Part shown: piece by piece, positions 1-8,469 of the stretch | Numbering within the stretch: the stretch's first letter is position 1 | Layout: the number at the start of each line of letters is the position of its first letter | NCBI GenBank assembly: GCA_944392535.1 | Contig: CALXWY010000002.1 | Location: 62,001 to 126,000 of the forward strand | DNA from: an uncultured Alphaproteobacteria bacterium | GTDB taxonomy: Bacteria; Pseudomonadota; Alphaproteobacteria; Rs-D84 | Direction of reading: 5' to 3' | DNA: 64,000 nucleotides | Program-made: the position numbers and the translations under genes | Notes under the pieces: generated by a model | What the model was told of the DNA's origin: nothing | Databases searched by the model: none | The model's input: only the letters and a program-made list of their open reading frames with translations

Positions 1-9
1 GATAAAAAA

Positions 10-116
10 CTCCTGGCCTTATTTTTGGTCAGGAGGGTTGTGGAATATCAAATACACAACGCAATTCATGTGATTGTTTCCAACCTCCTGACCACCATAA
101 AAACTGGTGGTTTTTT
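10..116 (+). promoter_or_regulatory. Attenuator-like leader of the Cys-rich gene
   Basis: Four segments can pair in mutually exclusive ways. Segment P (10-18, CTCCTGGCC) pairs with Q (27-35, GGTCAGGAG) over 9 bp with one G-U. Q extended (27-40) pairs instead with R (81-93), including a perfect 10-bp GGTCAGGAGG/CCTCCTGACC block. R overlaps the 5' arm of a terminator hairpin (91-111) that ends in six T. This is the 1:2 / 2:3 / 3:4 layout of transcription attenuation. The trigger is unknown and I recognise no known riboswitch class. The promoter lies left of the window. Confidence 0.5.
91..116 (+). terminator. Leader terminator hairpin
   Basis: ACCACC and GGTGGT form a 6-bp stem around a 9-nt A-rich loop, followed directly by TTTTTT. 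It lies about 28 nt upstream of the following start codon, so it would stop transcription before the gene rather than after one. Confidence 0.6.
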
Positions 117-143
117 CGTTGTAAAAAAAGTGGGAGTTGGACT

Positions 144-1013
144 ATGAAACATAGTATATTTTCTGTTATTGGCGTGGTATCAGTAATTATGTTGCCGTAC
201 ACGGCATTTGCCGTCAGCGATAGCGGTGGCAATATTGATTGGGACGGGGTTGACCATTGCATATCTGGGTGCATAAATTGTTCAGTATACGAAACGGCGT
301 CGTGTTGCATTGTGTGCAACGATGGCAGTGCGGGCGGCGGTGGTGGAAGCGGATATGCATGCACGTCATATGCCCAATGCCCCAGTATATCTGGACGAAC
401 CCCGTATACAGACATTGGTTCGGCGGCATCAGTTGGTGATGCAGGGATGGCATCATCAAACAATATATGCTTTGACATAAATGGCATTCAATACTATAAA
501 AAATCGGCTGTGTCATGCCGTACGGATTACACAAAGGTAAAATATACAATACATGGGTGCAGTGACATCGTATTTTACGAATGCCTGTATAACCGAACCA
601 CACCATCCACCGGTAATTGCGATGAATCAACATGCGTGCCCGATGCATGGGAATTGATAACAAACGGTTCAACCAAGGCTGTCCAGGCCAGAACCCATCG
701 TGGTTGCAATAATGCGGGTCAATGTGTGGAAACACTAAACCGCCAGGTACGCTGTCCCACAGGATATTGGGGATTACCAAATATAAACTTTTCCGACGCA
801 ATTACCGCATGGTGCGAAAAATGCCCATCCCATGCATCGGGCACGCAAACAACATCCGGTCCGGGCGATATTGCCTCAGGCGGACTGGTTGTTGGCGGCG
901 GAACAGCGGTGGGTACCGTTCCAATCACAGAATGTTTTGTGCCCGCCGGCAATGGTGGTTCTGACGAGTCTGGCACATACGTATGGACACAAAATTGTTA
1001 CTATGCAAATTAA
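144..1013 (+). CDS. Secreted Cys-rich protein (family member 1)
   Basis: A 289-residue protein of unknown function. Residues 1-23 are a signal peptide ending AFA, so it is exported to the periplasm or surface. The mature part is rich in CxxC-like pairs, Gly/Ser linkers and Thr. It ends with a block shared with four other proteins in this window: 'ITECF' followed by a Gly/Ser/Asp stretch, a Trp and a final 'NCYY' motif. The start is fixed by a GGGAG ribosome site at about 131-135. The cysteine spacing suggests a disulfide-bonded, possibly repeat-built extracellular protein. No catalytic motif is visible. It is preceded by an attenuator-like leader, so expression is probably conditional. Confidence 0.8.
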   Translation: MKHSIFSVIGVVSVIMLPYTAFAVSDSGGNIDWDGVDHCISGCINCSVYETASCCIVCNDGSAGGGGGSGYACTSYAQCPSISGRTPYTDIGSAASVGDAGMASSNNICFDINGIQYYKKSAVSCRTDYTKVKYTIHGCSDIVFYECLYNRTTPSTGNCDESTCVPDAWELITNGSTKAVQARTHRGCNNAGQCVETLNRQVRCPTGYWGLPNINFSDAITAWCEKCPSHASGTQTTSGPGDIASGGLVVGGGTAVGTVPITECFVPAGNGGSDESGTYVWTQNCYYAN

Positions 1014-1040
1014 AAAACGGGGCAATGCCCCGTTTTTTTT
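1014..1040. terminator. Bidirectional terminator
   Basis: AAAACGGGGC-AAT-GCCCCGTTTT hairpin flanked by A and T runs, lying between convergent genes. It serves both the Cys-rich gene and groL. Confidence 0.85.
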
Positions 1041-2655
1041 ACATCATGCCCGGCATTCCGCCACCCATTTGCTGGGCTGGCTTTTCTTCGGGAATTTCAG
1101 ACATCACGGCCCCAGTTGTTAACAAAACGCCCGCTGTGCTGGATGCCGCCAAAATCGCTGTTTTAACAACCTTGGCGGGATCAATAATACCCGATTTCAT
1201 CATATCAACATATTCGCCGGTCTGTGCGTTGTATCCAAAGTTATAGTCCTTGGATTCCATAACTTTGCCGACAACAATTTCGCCCGACGTACCCGCGTTT
1301 TCGGCAATTTGGGCACATGGCGCAACCAGCGCACGACGAACGATATCAATACCGACATTCTGGTCAGTGTTTTCGCCACTTAATTTTGCCAATGCCGCCG
1401 TTGCGCGTGCCAATGCAATTCCACCACCCGCGACGATGCCATCAGAAACCGCCGCGCGTGTTGCCGCCAATGCGTCATCAACACGATCTTTCTTTTCTTT
1501 GACCTCTACTTCGGTCATACCACCAACCTTGATAACTGCGACACCGCCGACCAATTTTGCCAAACGTTCGGCCAATTTTTCGCGGTCATATTCACTGGTG
1601 CTGGTGGACATCAGTTTGCGAATTTCATCCGCACGTGCGTTTATCGCGGACTTGTCGCCACCGCCGTGCGCCAACAGTGTTGAATCTTTGGATACGACAA
1701 CTTTTTTCGCACTGCCCAACACATCTGTGGTAATGTTTTCAAATGTCATACCCATATCATCCGACACAACCGTTGCACCGGTAACCGCGGCAATATCTTT
1801 TAACATTTCTTTGCGTCTGTCGCCAAATCCAGGCGCCTTGACCGCGCATACTTTTAACCCACCGCGCAATTTATTCAGAACCAATGTTGCCAACGCTTCG
1901 GATTCAACATCTTCGGCAATTATCAACAACGGACGACCAGATTGTGCCACAGGTTCCAAAATTGGCAACAATGCCTGTAATCCGGTGATTTTCTTTTCAG
2001 AAACCAATATCTGGGCATTGTCCAATTCTGCCAACATTTTTTCGCTGTTTGTGACAAAATATGGTGACATGAATCCTTGGTCAAATTGCATACCTTCTAC
2101 GACATCAATTTCTGTTTCCAGACCCTTGGCTTCTTCAACAGTTATAACCCCTTCTTTACCAACTTTTTCCATTGCGTCGGCAATCTTTTGACCGATATCT
2201 GCATCACTGTTTGCAGAAATTGTTGCGACCTGGGCAATTTCGGCACTGTCTTTGACCGGGCGGGCGTGCTTTTCAATATCTGCAACAACCGCCGCCGTTG
2301 CCATGTCAATACCGCGTTTTATATCCATCGGATTCATGCCTGCGGCGATGACACGACGCCCTTCGCGGATAATTTTTTGCGCCAATACGGTTGCCGTGGT
2401 TGTACCATCACCAGCATCATCGCCAGCTTTTTTTGCAACTTCTTGGACCATGCGTGCACCGATATTTTCTTGGGGATCTTGCAATGACACAGCCTTGGCC
2501 ACAGTAACACCATCTTTGGTTGCGACCGGGGCACCATATGATTTATCAATTACAACTGTACGTCCCTTGGGGCCCATAGTAATCTTGACCGCGTTGGCCA
2601 ACTTGTCAACGCCCGCCGCCAATTTATCCGTATCAAAAACGATTTCTTTTGCCAT
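1039..2655 (-). CDS. groL: Chaperonin GroEL (60 kDa)
   Basis: A 538-residue GroEL of normal length. It forms the double-ring ATP-dependent chaperonin that refolds cytosolic proteins under a GroES lid. Visible landmarks are [12 protein letters not shown] near residue 30, [10 protein letters not shown] near residue 85 (ATP site), and the flexible C-terminal tail ending in GGMPGMM. It lies 27 bp downstream of groS in the same operon and is probably heat-inducible from the sigma32-like promoter upstream of groS. Confidence 0.98.
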   Translation of the reverse strand: MAKEIVFDTDKLAAGVDKLANAVKITMGPKGRTVVIDKSYGAPVATKDGVTVAKAVSLQDPQENIGARMVQEVAKKAGDDAGDGTTTATVLAQKIIREGRRVIAAGMNPMDIKRGIDMATAAVVADIEKHARPVKDSAEIAQVATISANSDADIGQKIADAMEKVGKEGVITVEEAKGLETEIDVVEGMQFDQGFMSPYFVTNSEKMLAELDNAQILVSEKKITGLQALLPILEPVAQSGRPLLIIAEDVESEALATLVLNKLRGGLKVCAVKAPGFGDRRKEMLKDIAAVTGATVVSDDMGMTFENITTDVLGSAKKVVVSKDSTLLAHGGGDKSAINARADEIRKLMSTSTSEYDREKLAERLAKLVGGVAVIKVGGMTEVEVKEKKDRVDDALAATRAAVSDGIVAGGGIALARATAALAKLSGENTDQNVGIDIVRRALVAPCAQIAENAGTSGEIVVGKVMESKDYNFGYNAQTGEYVDMMKSGIIDPAKVVKTAILAASSTAGVLLTTGAVMSEIPEEKPAQQMGGGMPGMM

Positions 2656-2682
2656 GATTTATCCTTTTTATTATTCTTAAAT

Positions 2683-2970
2683 TTATTTCAAAATTCCCAA
2701 TATGTCTGTTTCTTTGATCAAGACATAATCTGTGCCATCAATTTTAACTTCGTTTGCAGATGACGCCCACTTGGCAAACAACACAACGTCATTAACCGCC
2801 ACAGACATTGGCACACGTTCATCACCATCGTACACCCCGTCGCCAACCGCAATCACACGACCACGCGATGGTTTTTCTTTGGCATTATCAGGAATTATGA
2901 TTCCACCTGCTGTTTTATTTTCTTCTTCTATCCGTTCCAACAGAACATAATTATGCAAAGGCTTGAACAT
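2683..2970 (-). CDS. groS: Co-chaperonin GroES
   Basis: A 95-residue GroES that caps the GroEL ring. The mobile loop (KEKPSRGRVIAVG) and the family start 'FKPLHNYVLLERIEEE' are clear. The start at 2970 is chosen because AGGAG sits 8 nt upstream of this ATG; an ATG two codons earlier is only 2 nt from that site, and the longer upstream frame does not look like GroES. It is first gene of the groS-groL operon. Confidence 0.96.
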   Translation of the reverse strand: MFKPLHNYVLLERIEEENKTAGGIIIPDNAKEKPSRGRVIAVGDGVYDGDERVPMSVAVNDVVLFAKWASSANEVKIDGTDYVLIKETDILGILK

Positions 2971-3020
2971 ATTCATATCTCCTTTTAAGTTTTGTTCCAG
3001 TACACTTGTTTCTGGGTATG

Positions 3021-3049
3021 GATATAGTGCGTTAAAACACGATTTCAAG
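3021..3049 (-). promoter_or_regulatory. Sigma32-like heat-shock promoter of groESL
   Basis: On the minus strand CTTGAAA (3043-3049) is followed after 15 nt by CTATATC (3021-3027), close to the alphaproteobacterial sigma32 pattern. No CIRCE inverted repeat is visible between it and groS. Confidence 0.5.
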
Positions 3050-3067
3050 GCTTGATTTTAATCCATT

Positions 3068-3075
3068 GTTATAAT
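3068..3075 (+). promoter_or_regulatory. Extended -10 promoter for the HIT gene
   Basis: TGTTATAAT is a perfect extended -10 (TG-N-TATAAT) about 34 nt upstream of the start codon. The -35 is weak. It is divergent from the groESL promoter. Confidence 0.45.
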
Positions 3076-3108
3076 ACGCTGGGACTTGTTCAGATAAAAG
3101 AGGAAACA

Positions 3109-3456
3109 ATGTACGATAATAATAATATTTTCGCAAAAATCATTCGTGGCGACGCCCCATCACGCAAGATTTATGAAGACGATTTTGCACTGGCATTTGA
3201 TAACATTGCGCCACGCGCAAAGACACACGTATTGGTCGTGCCCAAGGGTGAATACACCGATATATACGATTTTACCGCAAATGCACCCGCGGATTTACAG
3301 ATTGGATTCTGGGGCGCGGTTCGGAAAACAGTTGATACACTGGGACTGGGGAATAATTTCCGGATTGTTGCCAACACGGGCCCAGGCGCCGGCCAAAGCG
3401 TATTTCATTTCCATGTGCATGTTATGAGTGATGAAAAATTCAAATCAGACTTTTAA
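3109..3456 (+). CDS. HIT family nucleotide-binding hydrolase
   Basis: A 115-residue HIT protein (HINT-like). Such enzymes hydrolyse the phosphoramidate or nucleotidyl bond of AMP conjugates. The histidine triad is seen as HFHVHV near residues 99-104, and the N-terminal 'IFAKIIRGDAPSRKIYEDD' matches the family. The ATG at 3109 has AGAGGA upstream; the longer frame from 3052 has no family similarity. It overlaps the next gene by 26-29 nt, suggesting translational coupling. Confidence 0.93.
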   Translation: MYDNNNIFAKIIRGDAPSRKIYEDDFALAFDNIAPRAKTHVLVVPKGEYTDIYDFTANAPADLQIGFWGAVRKTVDTLGLGNNFRIVANTGPGAGQSVFHFHVHVMSDEKFKSDF

Positions 3457-3661
3457 TGTTCGCGTTATCCCACGCGCACGAAAAGATGACATTACTGTTG
3501 ACCCAGATGGTACGTTGCGCGTGCATACAACCGCCGTCCCCACAGATGGGGCGGCGAATGATGCAGTCATAAAAATAATTGCAAAACACTTTGATGTCGC
3601 AAAATCTCAGGTTAAAATCATACGTGGCGCAACATCACGTAATAAAATAATTCAACTGTGA
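3431..3661 (+). CDS. DUF167 / YggU family protein
   Basis: A 76-residue small protein of the UPF0235/DUF167 family; the molecular role of the family is not established. The conserved pattern 'VRVIPRARKDDI', 'VPTDGAANDAVIKIIA' and 'VKIIRGATSRNK' spans nearly the whole length. The start is ATG 3431 (GTG 3428 directly before it is an alternative). It starts inside the HIT gene and its stop overlaps the convergent LOG gene by 10 bp. Confidence 0.9.
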   Translation: MKNSNQTFNVRVIPRARKDDITVDPDGTLRVHTTAVPTDGAANDAVIKIIAKHFDVAKSQVKIIRGATSRNKIIQL

Positions 3662-4209
3662 TAATTTAATATTAAATCAAATAATCCTGAAACATCCGCA
3701 GAACCATGAATGTTATAATCATGGATGCTTTCAATAAAACCACAGCGCTGCATATGAATAAACAGCCGCACAAACGGAATCCAGAACCCCGCCGTGTTCA
3801 AAAAGAACAGCGGCTTTTGTGATTCACCAATTTGCTGCATTGTCATGACATCTGTTAATTCATTTAATGTACCAATCCCACCAGGCAAAATGATAAACGC
3901 ATCAGACAATTCAAACATACGTTGTTTACGTTCATTAACACCATCCACAATTTGAATTTCTATGCCATCATGTACTGGTTCTTGTTTTTCTATGACATTA
4001 TTTGTGGACACACCGATTACACGACCGCCATTTTCAATTGCCGCTGATGCCACTGTACCCATTAATCCAACATCACCACCCCCAAACACCATACGCATAT
4101 GATTGTCGGCCAGAAACTTGCCAATTTTTTTTGCGTCACGCGCATAGTCTGGATTTGTGCCAAATTGATGCCCACAATATACCGCGACCGATTTTAATAT
4201 TCCCGCCAT
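3652..4209 (-). CDS. LOG-family Rossmann protein (TIGR00730-like)
   Basis: A 185-residue protein of the LOG family, often mis-named lysine decarboxylase. Characterised members release free base from nucleoside 5'-monophosphates (cytokinin-type phosphoribohydrolase). Visible motifs are 'VYCGHQFGTNPDY' at the N terminus, 'VFGGGDVGLMG' near residue 42 and the signature 'PGGIGTLNELTDV' near residue 109. The physiological substrate cannot be read from sequence. Confidence 0.88.
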   Translation of the reverse strand: MAGILKSVAVYCGHQFGTNPDYARDAKKIGKFLADNHMRMVFGGGDVGLMGTVASAAIENGGRVIGVSTNNVIEKQEPVHDGIEIQIVDGVNERKQRMFELSDAFIILPGGIGTLNELTDVMTMQQIGESQKPLFFLNTAGFWIPFVRLFIHMQRCGFIESIHDYNIHGSADVSGLFDLILNYHS

Positions 4210-4259
4210 TTTTTATTTTTCCTTTATTTTTGCGAATTATATCATAAAATGGCATTACT

Positions 4260-5249
4260 ATGAATCAAAAGTTTGTGGATTTTATGCATAAATACGCCGG
4301 CATGCGGTTGGCCGTCGCGGTCAGTGGTGGCGTGGATTCTGTGTGTTTACTGTGCTGGATGGCCCAGATTGGTGCAAATGTGATATGCCTGCATGTAAAT
4401 CACGGTTTGCGTGCCAATGCAGAAATTGAAACAGAATATGTACGCCATTTGTGCCATAAACTGGGCGTGGAATGCAAATTTTTTTATTGGACGGGGGATA
4501 AACCGTCAACTGGACTGGAAGCGGCCGCCCGCGATGCACGATATAAATTCATGACTGATTTTTGCCACGAAAATAATATTGATGCACTGGTTACCGCACA
4601 CCAGGCAGACGATCAAATTGAAACATTTTTTATGAATCTGGGGCGCGGCAGTGGATTGTACGGCTTGGCGGCAATGCGCCCAGTTACATATCGCGATGGG
4701 GTAAAAATTCTGCGTCCGTTATTAAATGTACCGCGCACAGAACTGAAAAAATTCTGTGATGATAATGGTATTAAATATTTTACGGACGAAATGAACAGCG
4801 ACCCGCATTATACACGTGTTCGTATTCGCCAAAATCGTCATTTGGTTGGCGAAAAACTGGGAATCAGCGATGCGCGTATATTGTTGGCGATACAAAATCT
4901 GGGGCGGGTACGCGATGCAATTGATGCGCGTGTCGCAGAAATGGTGGCGTCTGTTACAAATAACCGGCGTGCGATGTTTGTTGATTCTTTTCTGTTTGAC
5001 CAATCACCAGATATTAGATTAAAGTTGCTGGGGACATTGGTTCAAAAAATTGGGGGGAATGAATATCAACCACGCTTGAATTCGTTGTCAAATGCACTAG
5101 ATAACTTACAACACGATTGTAAATTTACGCTGGGGCATTGTACATTACGACGTCTGGGCGAAAAGATTTTAATCGTTCCCGAAGGTTCAAAAACAAGTTT
5201 CAGGACAAGATATGGAAAAACAAAATCAGCAAGCACAAATAAAAAATAA
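4260..5249 (+). CDS. tilS: tRNA(Ile)-lysidine synthase TilS
   Basis: A 329-residue ATP pyrophosphatase of the PP-loop superfamily. It converts C34 of tRNA-Ile(CAU) to lysidine so that AUA codons are read. The PP-loop SGGVDS is near residue 22; 'HVNHGLRANAEIE' and 'AHQADDQIETFFMNLGRGSG' are the expected downstream motifs. The C-terminal tRNA-binding domain is short relative to E. coli TilS. It overlaps ftsH by 38 nt, a common tilS-ftsH arrangement. Confidence 0.95.
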   Translation: MNQKFVDFMHKYAGMRLAVAVSGGVDSVCLLCWMAQIGANVICLHVNHGLRANAEIETEYVRHLCHKLGVECKFFYWTGDKPSTGLEAAARDARYKFMTDFCHENNIDALVTAHQADDQIETFFMNLGRGSGLYGLAAMRPVTYRDGVKILRPLLNVPRTELKKFCDDNGIKYFTDEMNSDPHYTRVRIRQNRHLVGEKLGISDARILLAIQNLGRVRDAIDARVAEMVASVTNNRRAMFVDSFLFDQSPDIRLKLLGTLVQKIGGNEYQPRLNSLSNALDNLQHDCKFTLGHCTLRRLGEKILIVPEGSKTSFRTRYGKTKSASTNKK

Positions 5250-7128
5250 AAAAATAAATCGGCCACGTCGTCGTGGTGATGGTTCGTTATTCTTGACAAT
5301 ATTTGCGGTACTGTTTATCGCGATGATGGCGCGTTCTTTTATCGGTGGCACATCGGCACCGCAAGTAATGCCAAATGGTCAACCAACGCCCCCGCCGGTT
5401 GAATTAACATTTTCCGATGTACTGCGTCGCGCCCCAGAAATTAAAACTATGGAAATTCGTGGCAACGATGCATCTGGTACATTAAATGATGGCACACCGT
5501 ATACTGCAACAATAACATATGACCCGGAATTGTTAAGTAAAATTGCAGAAAACGGTGCAACGGTATCAATTAATACGTCAAAAACATGGGTTGATTACCT
5601 GGGGACATGGGTGCCTATTTTAATGGGACTGTTCTTTATATGGTGGTTGTTCCGCGGGTTAAAGGGCGGCGCCGGCGGTATCAGCCGCAGTCTGGCCCAG
5701 CAAAATCCAACAAAAATAACAACCGGTAAAACAAAAACAACGTTCAAGGATGTTGCCGGAATTGATTCAGAAAAACAAGAATTAATGGAAATTGTGGATT
5801 TTCTGAAAAACAAAGAAAAATTCAAAGACGTTGGTGCACGTGTACCACGTGGAATATTGCTGTCTGGCGAACCAGGAACAGGAAAAACACTGTTGGCACG
5901 CGCCATTGCCGGCGAAGCAAACGTACCATTTTTTGCCGCATCTGGCAGTGATTTTTCCGGTATTATTGTCGGATTGGGGGTTGCAAAAATCAAAGAAATA
6001 TTTGATATGGCAAAGCGTCATGCACCGTGCATTCTGTTCATTGATGAAATTGATGCTATTGGTCAGCGACGCAGTACGCATTCATATAACGACCAAGATC
6101 GTGAACAAACACTGAATCAATTACTGATTGAAATGGACGGTTTTTCAAACGACACGGGCATAATCGTCATTGGTGCAACAAATCGTGCAGATATGCTGGA
6201 TCCGGCATTGTTGCGTCCCGGCCGTTTTGATCGCCAGGTATATATTGAATTACCTGATTTGGCGGGACGGCGCGAAATTTTGGACCTGTATGCGACCAAG
6301 GTCAAAATTGCCCCGGATGTTAACCTGCAAGATTTGGCACGTGGAACGACCGGATTTTCTGGGGCGGATTTGGAAAACCTGTTGAACGAAGCGGCGTTGC
6401 TGGCGGTGCGTAACAATCGTACAGAAATTGCACCCGCAGATGTTGAAGAAGCACGCGATAAAATACTGATGGGGCCACGCAAAGTTCGCAAAATGCGCCC
6501 CGAAGATATTAAACTGACCGCATATCACGAAGCCGGTCATGCATTCGTCAGTGTTATGTATGCGGATGTAACCGACCCAATACACAAGGCGACAATTATT
6601 CCGCGTGGACGGGCGCTGGGGATGGTTCAACACTTGCCAATTGATGATAAAGTTTCAATGACAATCGCCGAAGTGCGCGCAAATCTGGCCGTCGCACTGG
6701 CCGGGCGCAGCGCCGAAGAAATTTTCTTTGGTTCAGACAAAATTACCACTGGCGCCGAAAGCGATATTGCAATGGCAACGCGATTGGCACGATATTCAAT
6801 TACAACCGCGGGGCTGTCACGTAAAATTGGATTGGCGGCAATAAACCAGGTTAATAATTTCGGTAATCGTACAGCGTTGGAAAATGCGTCTGAAAAAACC
6901 GCAGAAATGGTGGATGCCGAAGTGCGGGAATGGCTGGATGCGGCACATGATGATGCGACAAAACTGTTATCAAAAAATAAAGACACTGTTCGCAAATTGG
7001 CCGAAGAATTGTTGGCACGCGAAACACTGACAGGTGCGGAAATCAAAGAAATTGTTATGGGCGCATCAAAAAAAACAACATCACAGAAAAAATCAGATAA
7101 AGCACGCAAAAATGCAAAATCAAAATAA
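5212..7128 (+). CDS. ftsH: ATP-dependent zinc metalloprotease FtsH
   Basis: A 638-residue membrane AAA+ protease that degrades misfolded membrane proteins and short-lived regulators. Two membrane segments (about residues 24-42 and 128-146) bracket a periplasmic domain. Walker A GEPGTGKT is near residue 218, Walker B ILFIDEID, the second region of homology 'ATNRADMLDPALLRPGRFDR', and the zinc motif HEAGH near residue 442. Oddity: the pore loop normally reads MFVGVG, but here it reads IIVGLG, so the key Phe is Ile. The start codon lies inside tilS; the 3' end overlaps the hydrolase gene by 17 nt. Confidence 0.97.
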   Translation: MEKQNQQAQIKNKKINRPRRRGDGSLFLTIFAVLFIAMMARSFIGGTSAPQVMPNGQPTPPPVELTFSDVLRRAPEIKTMEIRGNDASGTLNDGTPYTATITYDPELLSKIAENGATVSINTSKTWVDYLGTWVPILMGLFFIWWLFRGLKGGAGGISRSLAQQNPTKITTGKTKTTFKDVAGIDSEKQELMEIVDFLKNKEKFKDVGARVPRGILLSGEPGTGKTLLARAIAGEANVPFFAASGSDFSGIIVGLGVAKIKEIFDMAKRHAPCILFIDEIDAIGQRRSTHSYNDQDREQTLNQLLIEMDGFSNDTGIIVIGATNRADMLDPALLRPGRFDRQVYIELPDLAGRREILDLYATKVKIAPDVNLQDLARGTTGFSGADLENLLNEAALLAVRNNRTEIAPADVEEARDKILMGPRKVRKMRPEDIKLTAYHEAGHAFVSVMYADVTDPIHKATIIPRGRALGMVQHLPIDDKVSMTIAEVRANLAVALAGRSAEEIFFGSDKITTGAESDIAMATRLARYSITTAGLSRKIGLAAINQVNNFGNRTALENASEKTAEMVDAEVREWLDAAHDDATKLLSKNKDTVRKLAEELLARETLTGAEIKEIVMGASKKTTSQKKSDKARKNAKSK

Positions 7129-7759
7129 CGAACCAAAATTTGAAATACTGCATATGCCCCCAGAAAACACGAATTCTGTGTTGGTGTCAGTGGGCGATGA
7201 TGCGGTTATATTTGACCCATGGGGACATCCAGAAAGTTGGCAAAATTTGATTGAACAACGTGGATTAAAACTGCGCGCGATATATATTACCCATGGGCAC
7301 AGCGACCACATTTCATCCGCACCAAAATTGGCCACAGAATATGATGTGCCATGGTACATGAATCATGCAGATAACGATTTAGTCATGTGGGGTAATCAAT
7401 TATTGGATTTTTTCCAGATTCCACGCATTGAACCCGGATATCGCCAACCAACAGATATTGGTGCCGGCACGCGCGAAATATTGCATGGTGTGAAAATGGA
7501 TGTTATTGAAACCCCGGGGCATTCGGCCGGTGGATTAACGTTTTACTTTCCTGACTTTGGCATATTATTAACAGGTGACACACTGTTCCGCGACTGTGTT
7601 GGCCGCTGTGATTTGCCCGGCGGGGATGAAAACACACTGAAACAATCAATATCAAAAATATATGAAATGGGGTTGCCGGATTCAACATATGTTGTACATG
7701 GTCACGGAATTGATTCAACAATTGAAATTCTGAAAAAACAAAATCCATATTTTGAATAA
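7112..7759 (+). CDS. MBL-fold hydrolase (glyoxalase II-like)
   Basis: A 215-residue metallo-beta-lactamase-fold protein of the glyoxalase-II/YcbL type. The dinuclear metal motif 'THGHSDH' is near residue 60, followed by 'ETPGHSAGG', 'LLTGDTLFRDCVGR' and a late 'HGHG' ligand. These usually hydrolyse thioesters such as S-lactoylglutathione; the substrate here is not determined. The ATG at 7112 is chosen because the fold begins right after it; the longer frame is ftsH read in another frame. Third gene of the tilS-ftsH group. Confidence 0.88.
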   Translation: MQNQNNEPKFEILHMPPENTNSVLVSVGDDAVIFDPWGHPESWQNLIEQRGLKLRAIYITHGHSDHISSAPKLATEYDVPWYMNHADNDLVMWGNQLLDFFQIPRIEPGYRQPTDIGAGTREILHGVKMDVIETPGHSAGGLTFYFPDFGILLTGDTLFRDCVGRCDLPGGDENTLKQSISKIYEMGLPDSTYVVHGHGIDSTIEILKKQNPYFE

Positions 7760-7763
7760 AAAA

Positions 7764-7791
7764 GCCCCCGCCGTGGGAGATAGCGGGGATA
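7764..7791 (-). terminator. Terminator of the Cys-rich pair
   Basis: On the minus strand CCCCGC and GCGGGG form a stem around an 11-nt loop, followed by CTTTTTT. It ends the 8470-9234 / 7808-8449 transcription unit. Confidence 0.75.
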
Positions 7792-7807
7792 AAAACCAGC
7801 ATGCATA

Positions 7808-8449
7808 TTAATTTTGATAATACGCGTTGCTGGTACACGACCAAGAACCGGTACTGTCACTGCCGGTCAGACCGGTAACATAGCATGATGTGATTGATTC
7901 TGCCCCAGAACCAGATGTTGTTCCGCCACCACTGCATTGGGTACAGCCGGTGTAATTGCCAATCATTTGCATCGCTGGTGGCGTTCCCCACCAACCTTTG
8001 GCACAACGATATGAAGATTTTTTGGAACATGTGCATGTTGACGTATTGCATATCGCATCAGTAACATATTCGTATCCTGTGGCGGGCGATGTCACCGAAT
8101 CAAGACAATTATCACATGTGCCATCACAATCATCACCGCCACCGATGTCACCACCCTGTTTTACACAGTCGTAATATGTCCCCGTATTGGCACACGGTGA
8201 TACCAACTGTACTGTTTTCCGCGTTCGGGTGTATCCGCTGTTGCATGTGGTACATGATTCAATTTTGTTATTCGTGCTGCCGCCCCAACAACTGACTGTT
8301 TTTGTTTTGCAATTCAAAACACGTACCATCGGCGTTGTTGTATCCCCTGTTTGACAGGCCTGGTCTGAACATACCATACCCAACGCCCACGCATTTGATG
8401 TCAGCGCACCCCCGCAAATAATTGTTAAAAATATTGTGAACTTTTTCAT
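7808..8449 (-). CDS. Secreted Cys-rich protein (family member 2)
   Basis: A 213-residue secreted protein of unknown function. Signal peptide 'MKKFTIFLTIICGGALTSNAWA' then a Cys-rich mature region with many CxxC/CxTC pairs (CKTKTVSC, CTTCNSGY, CDGTCDNC). The C terminus carries the family block 'ITSCYVTGLTGSDSTGSW' followed by 'CTSNAYY'. It shares 'GGDDCDGTCDNC' and 'CNTSTCTCSKK...RCAKGWWGTP' with its upstream neighbour, so the two look like tandem paralogs. The start at 8449 is preferred over a longer frame because the signal peptide begins there. Confidence 0.8.
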   Translation of the reverse strand: MKKFTIFLTIICGGALTSNAWALGMVCSDQACQTGDTTTPMVRVLNCKTKTVSCWGGSTNNKIESCTTCNSGYTRTRKTVQLVSPCANTGTYYDCVKQGGDIGGGDDCDGTCDNCLDSVTSPATGYEYVTDAICNTSTCTCSKKSSYRCAKGWWGTPPAMQMIGNYTGCTQCSGGGTTSGSGAESITSCYVTGLTGSDSTGSWSCTSNAYYQN

Positions 8450-8469
8450 ATTCTGATTTTTTCCCCCCA

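Noticed and set aside
1250-2191. 313-residue open frame on the plus strand
   Set aside because: It is the antisense shadow of groL, Ser/Thr/Ala-rich, without family similarity or ribosome site.
2976-3108. CIRCE/HrcA operator before groESL
   Set aside because: No TTAGCACTC-N9-GAGTGCTAA-like repeat is present; the sigma32-like pattern explains the promoter better.
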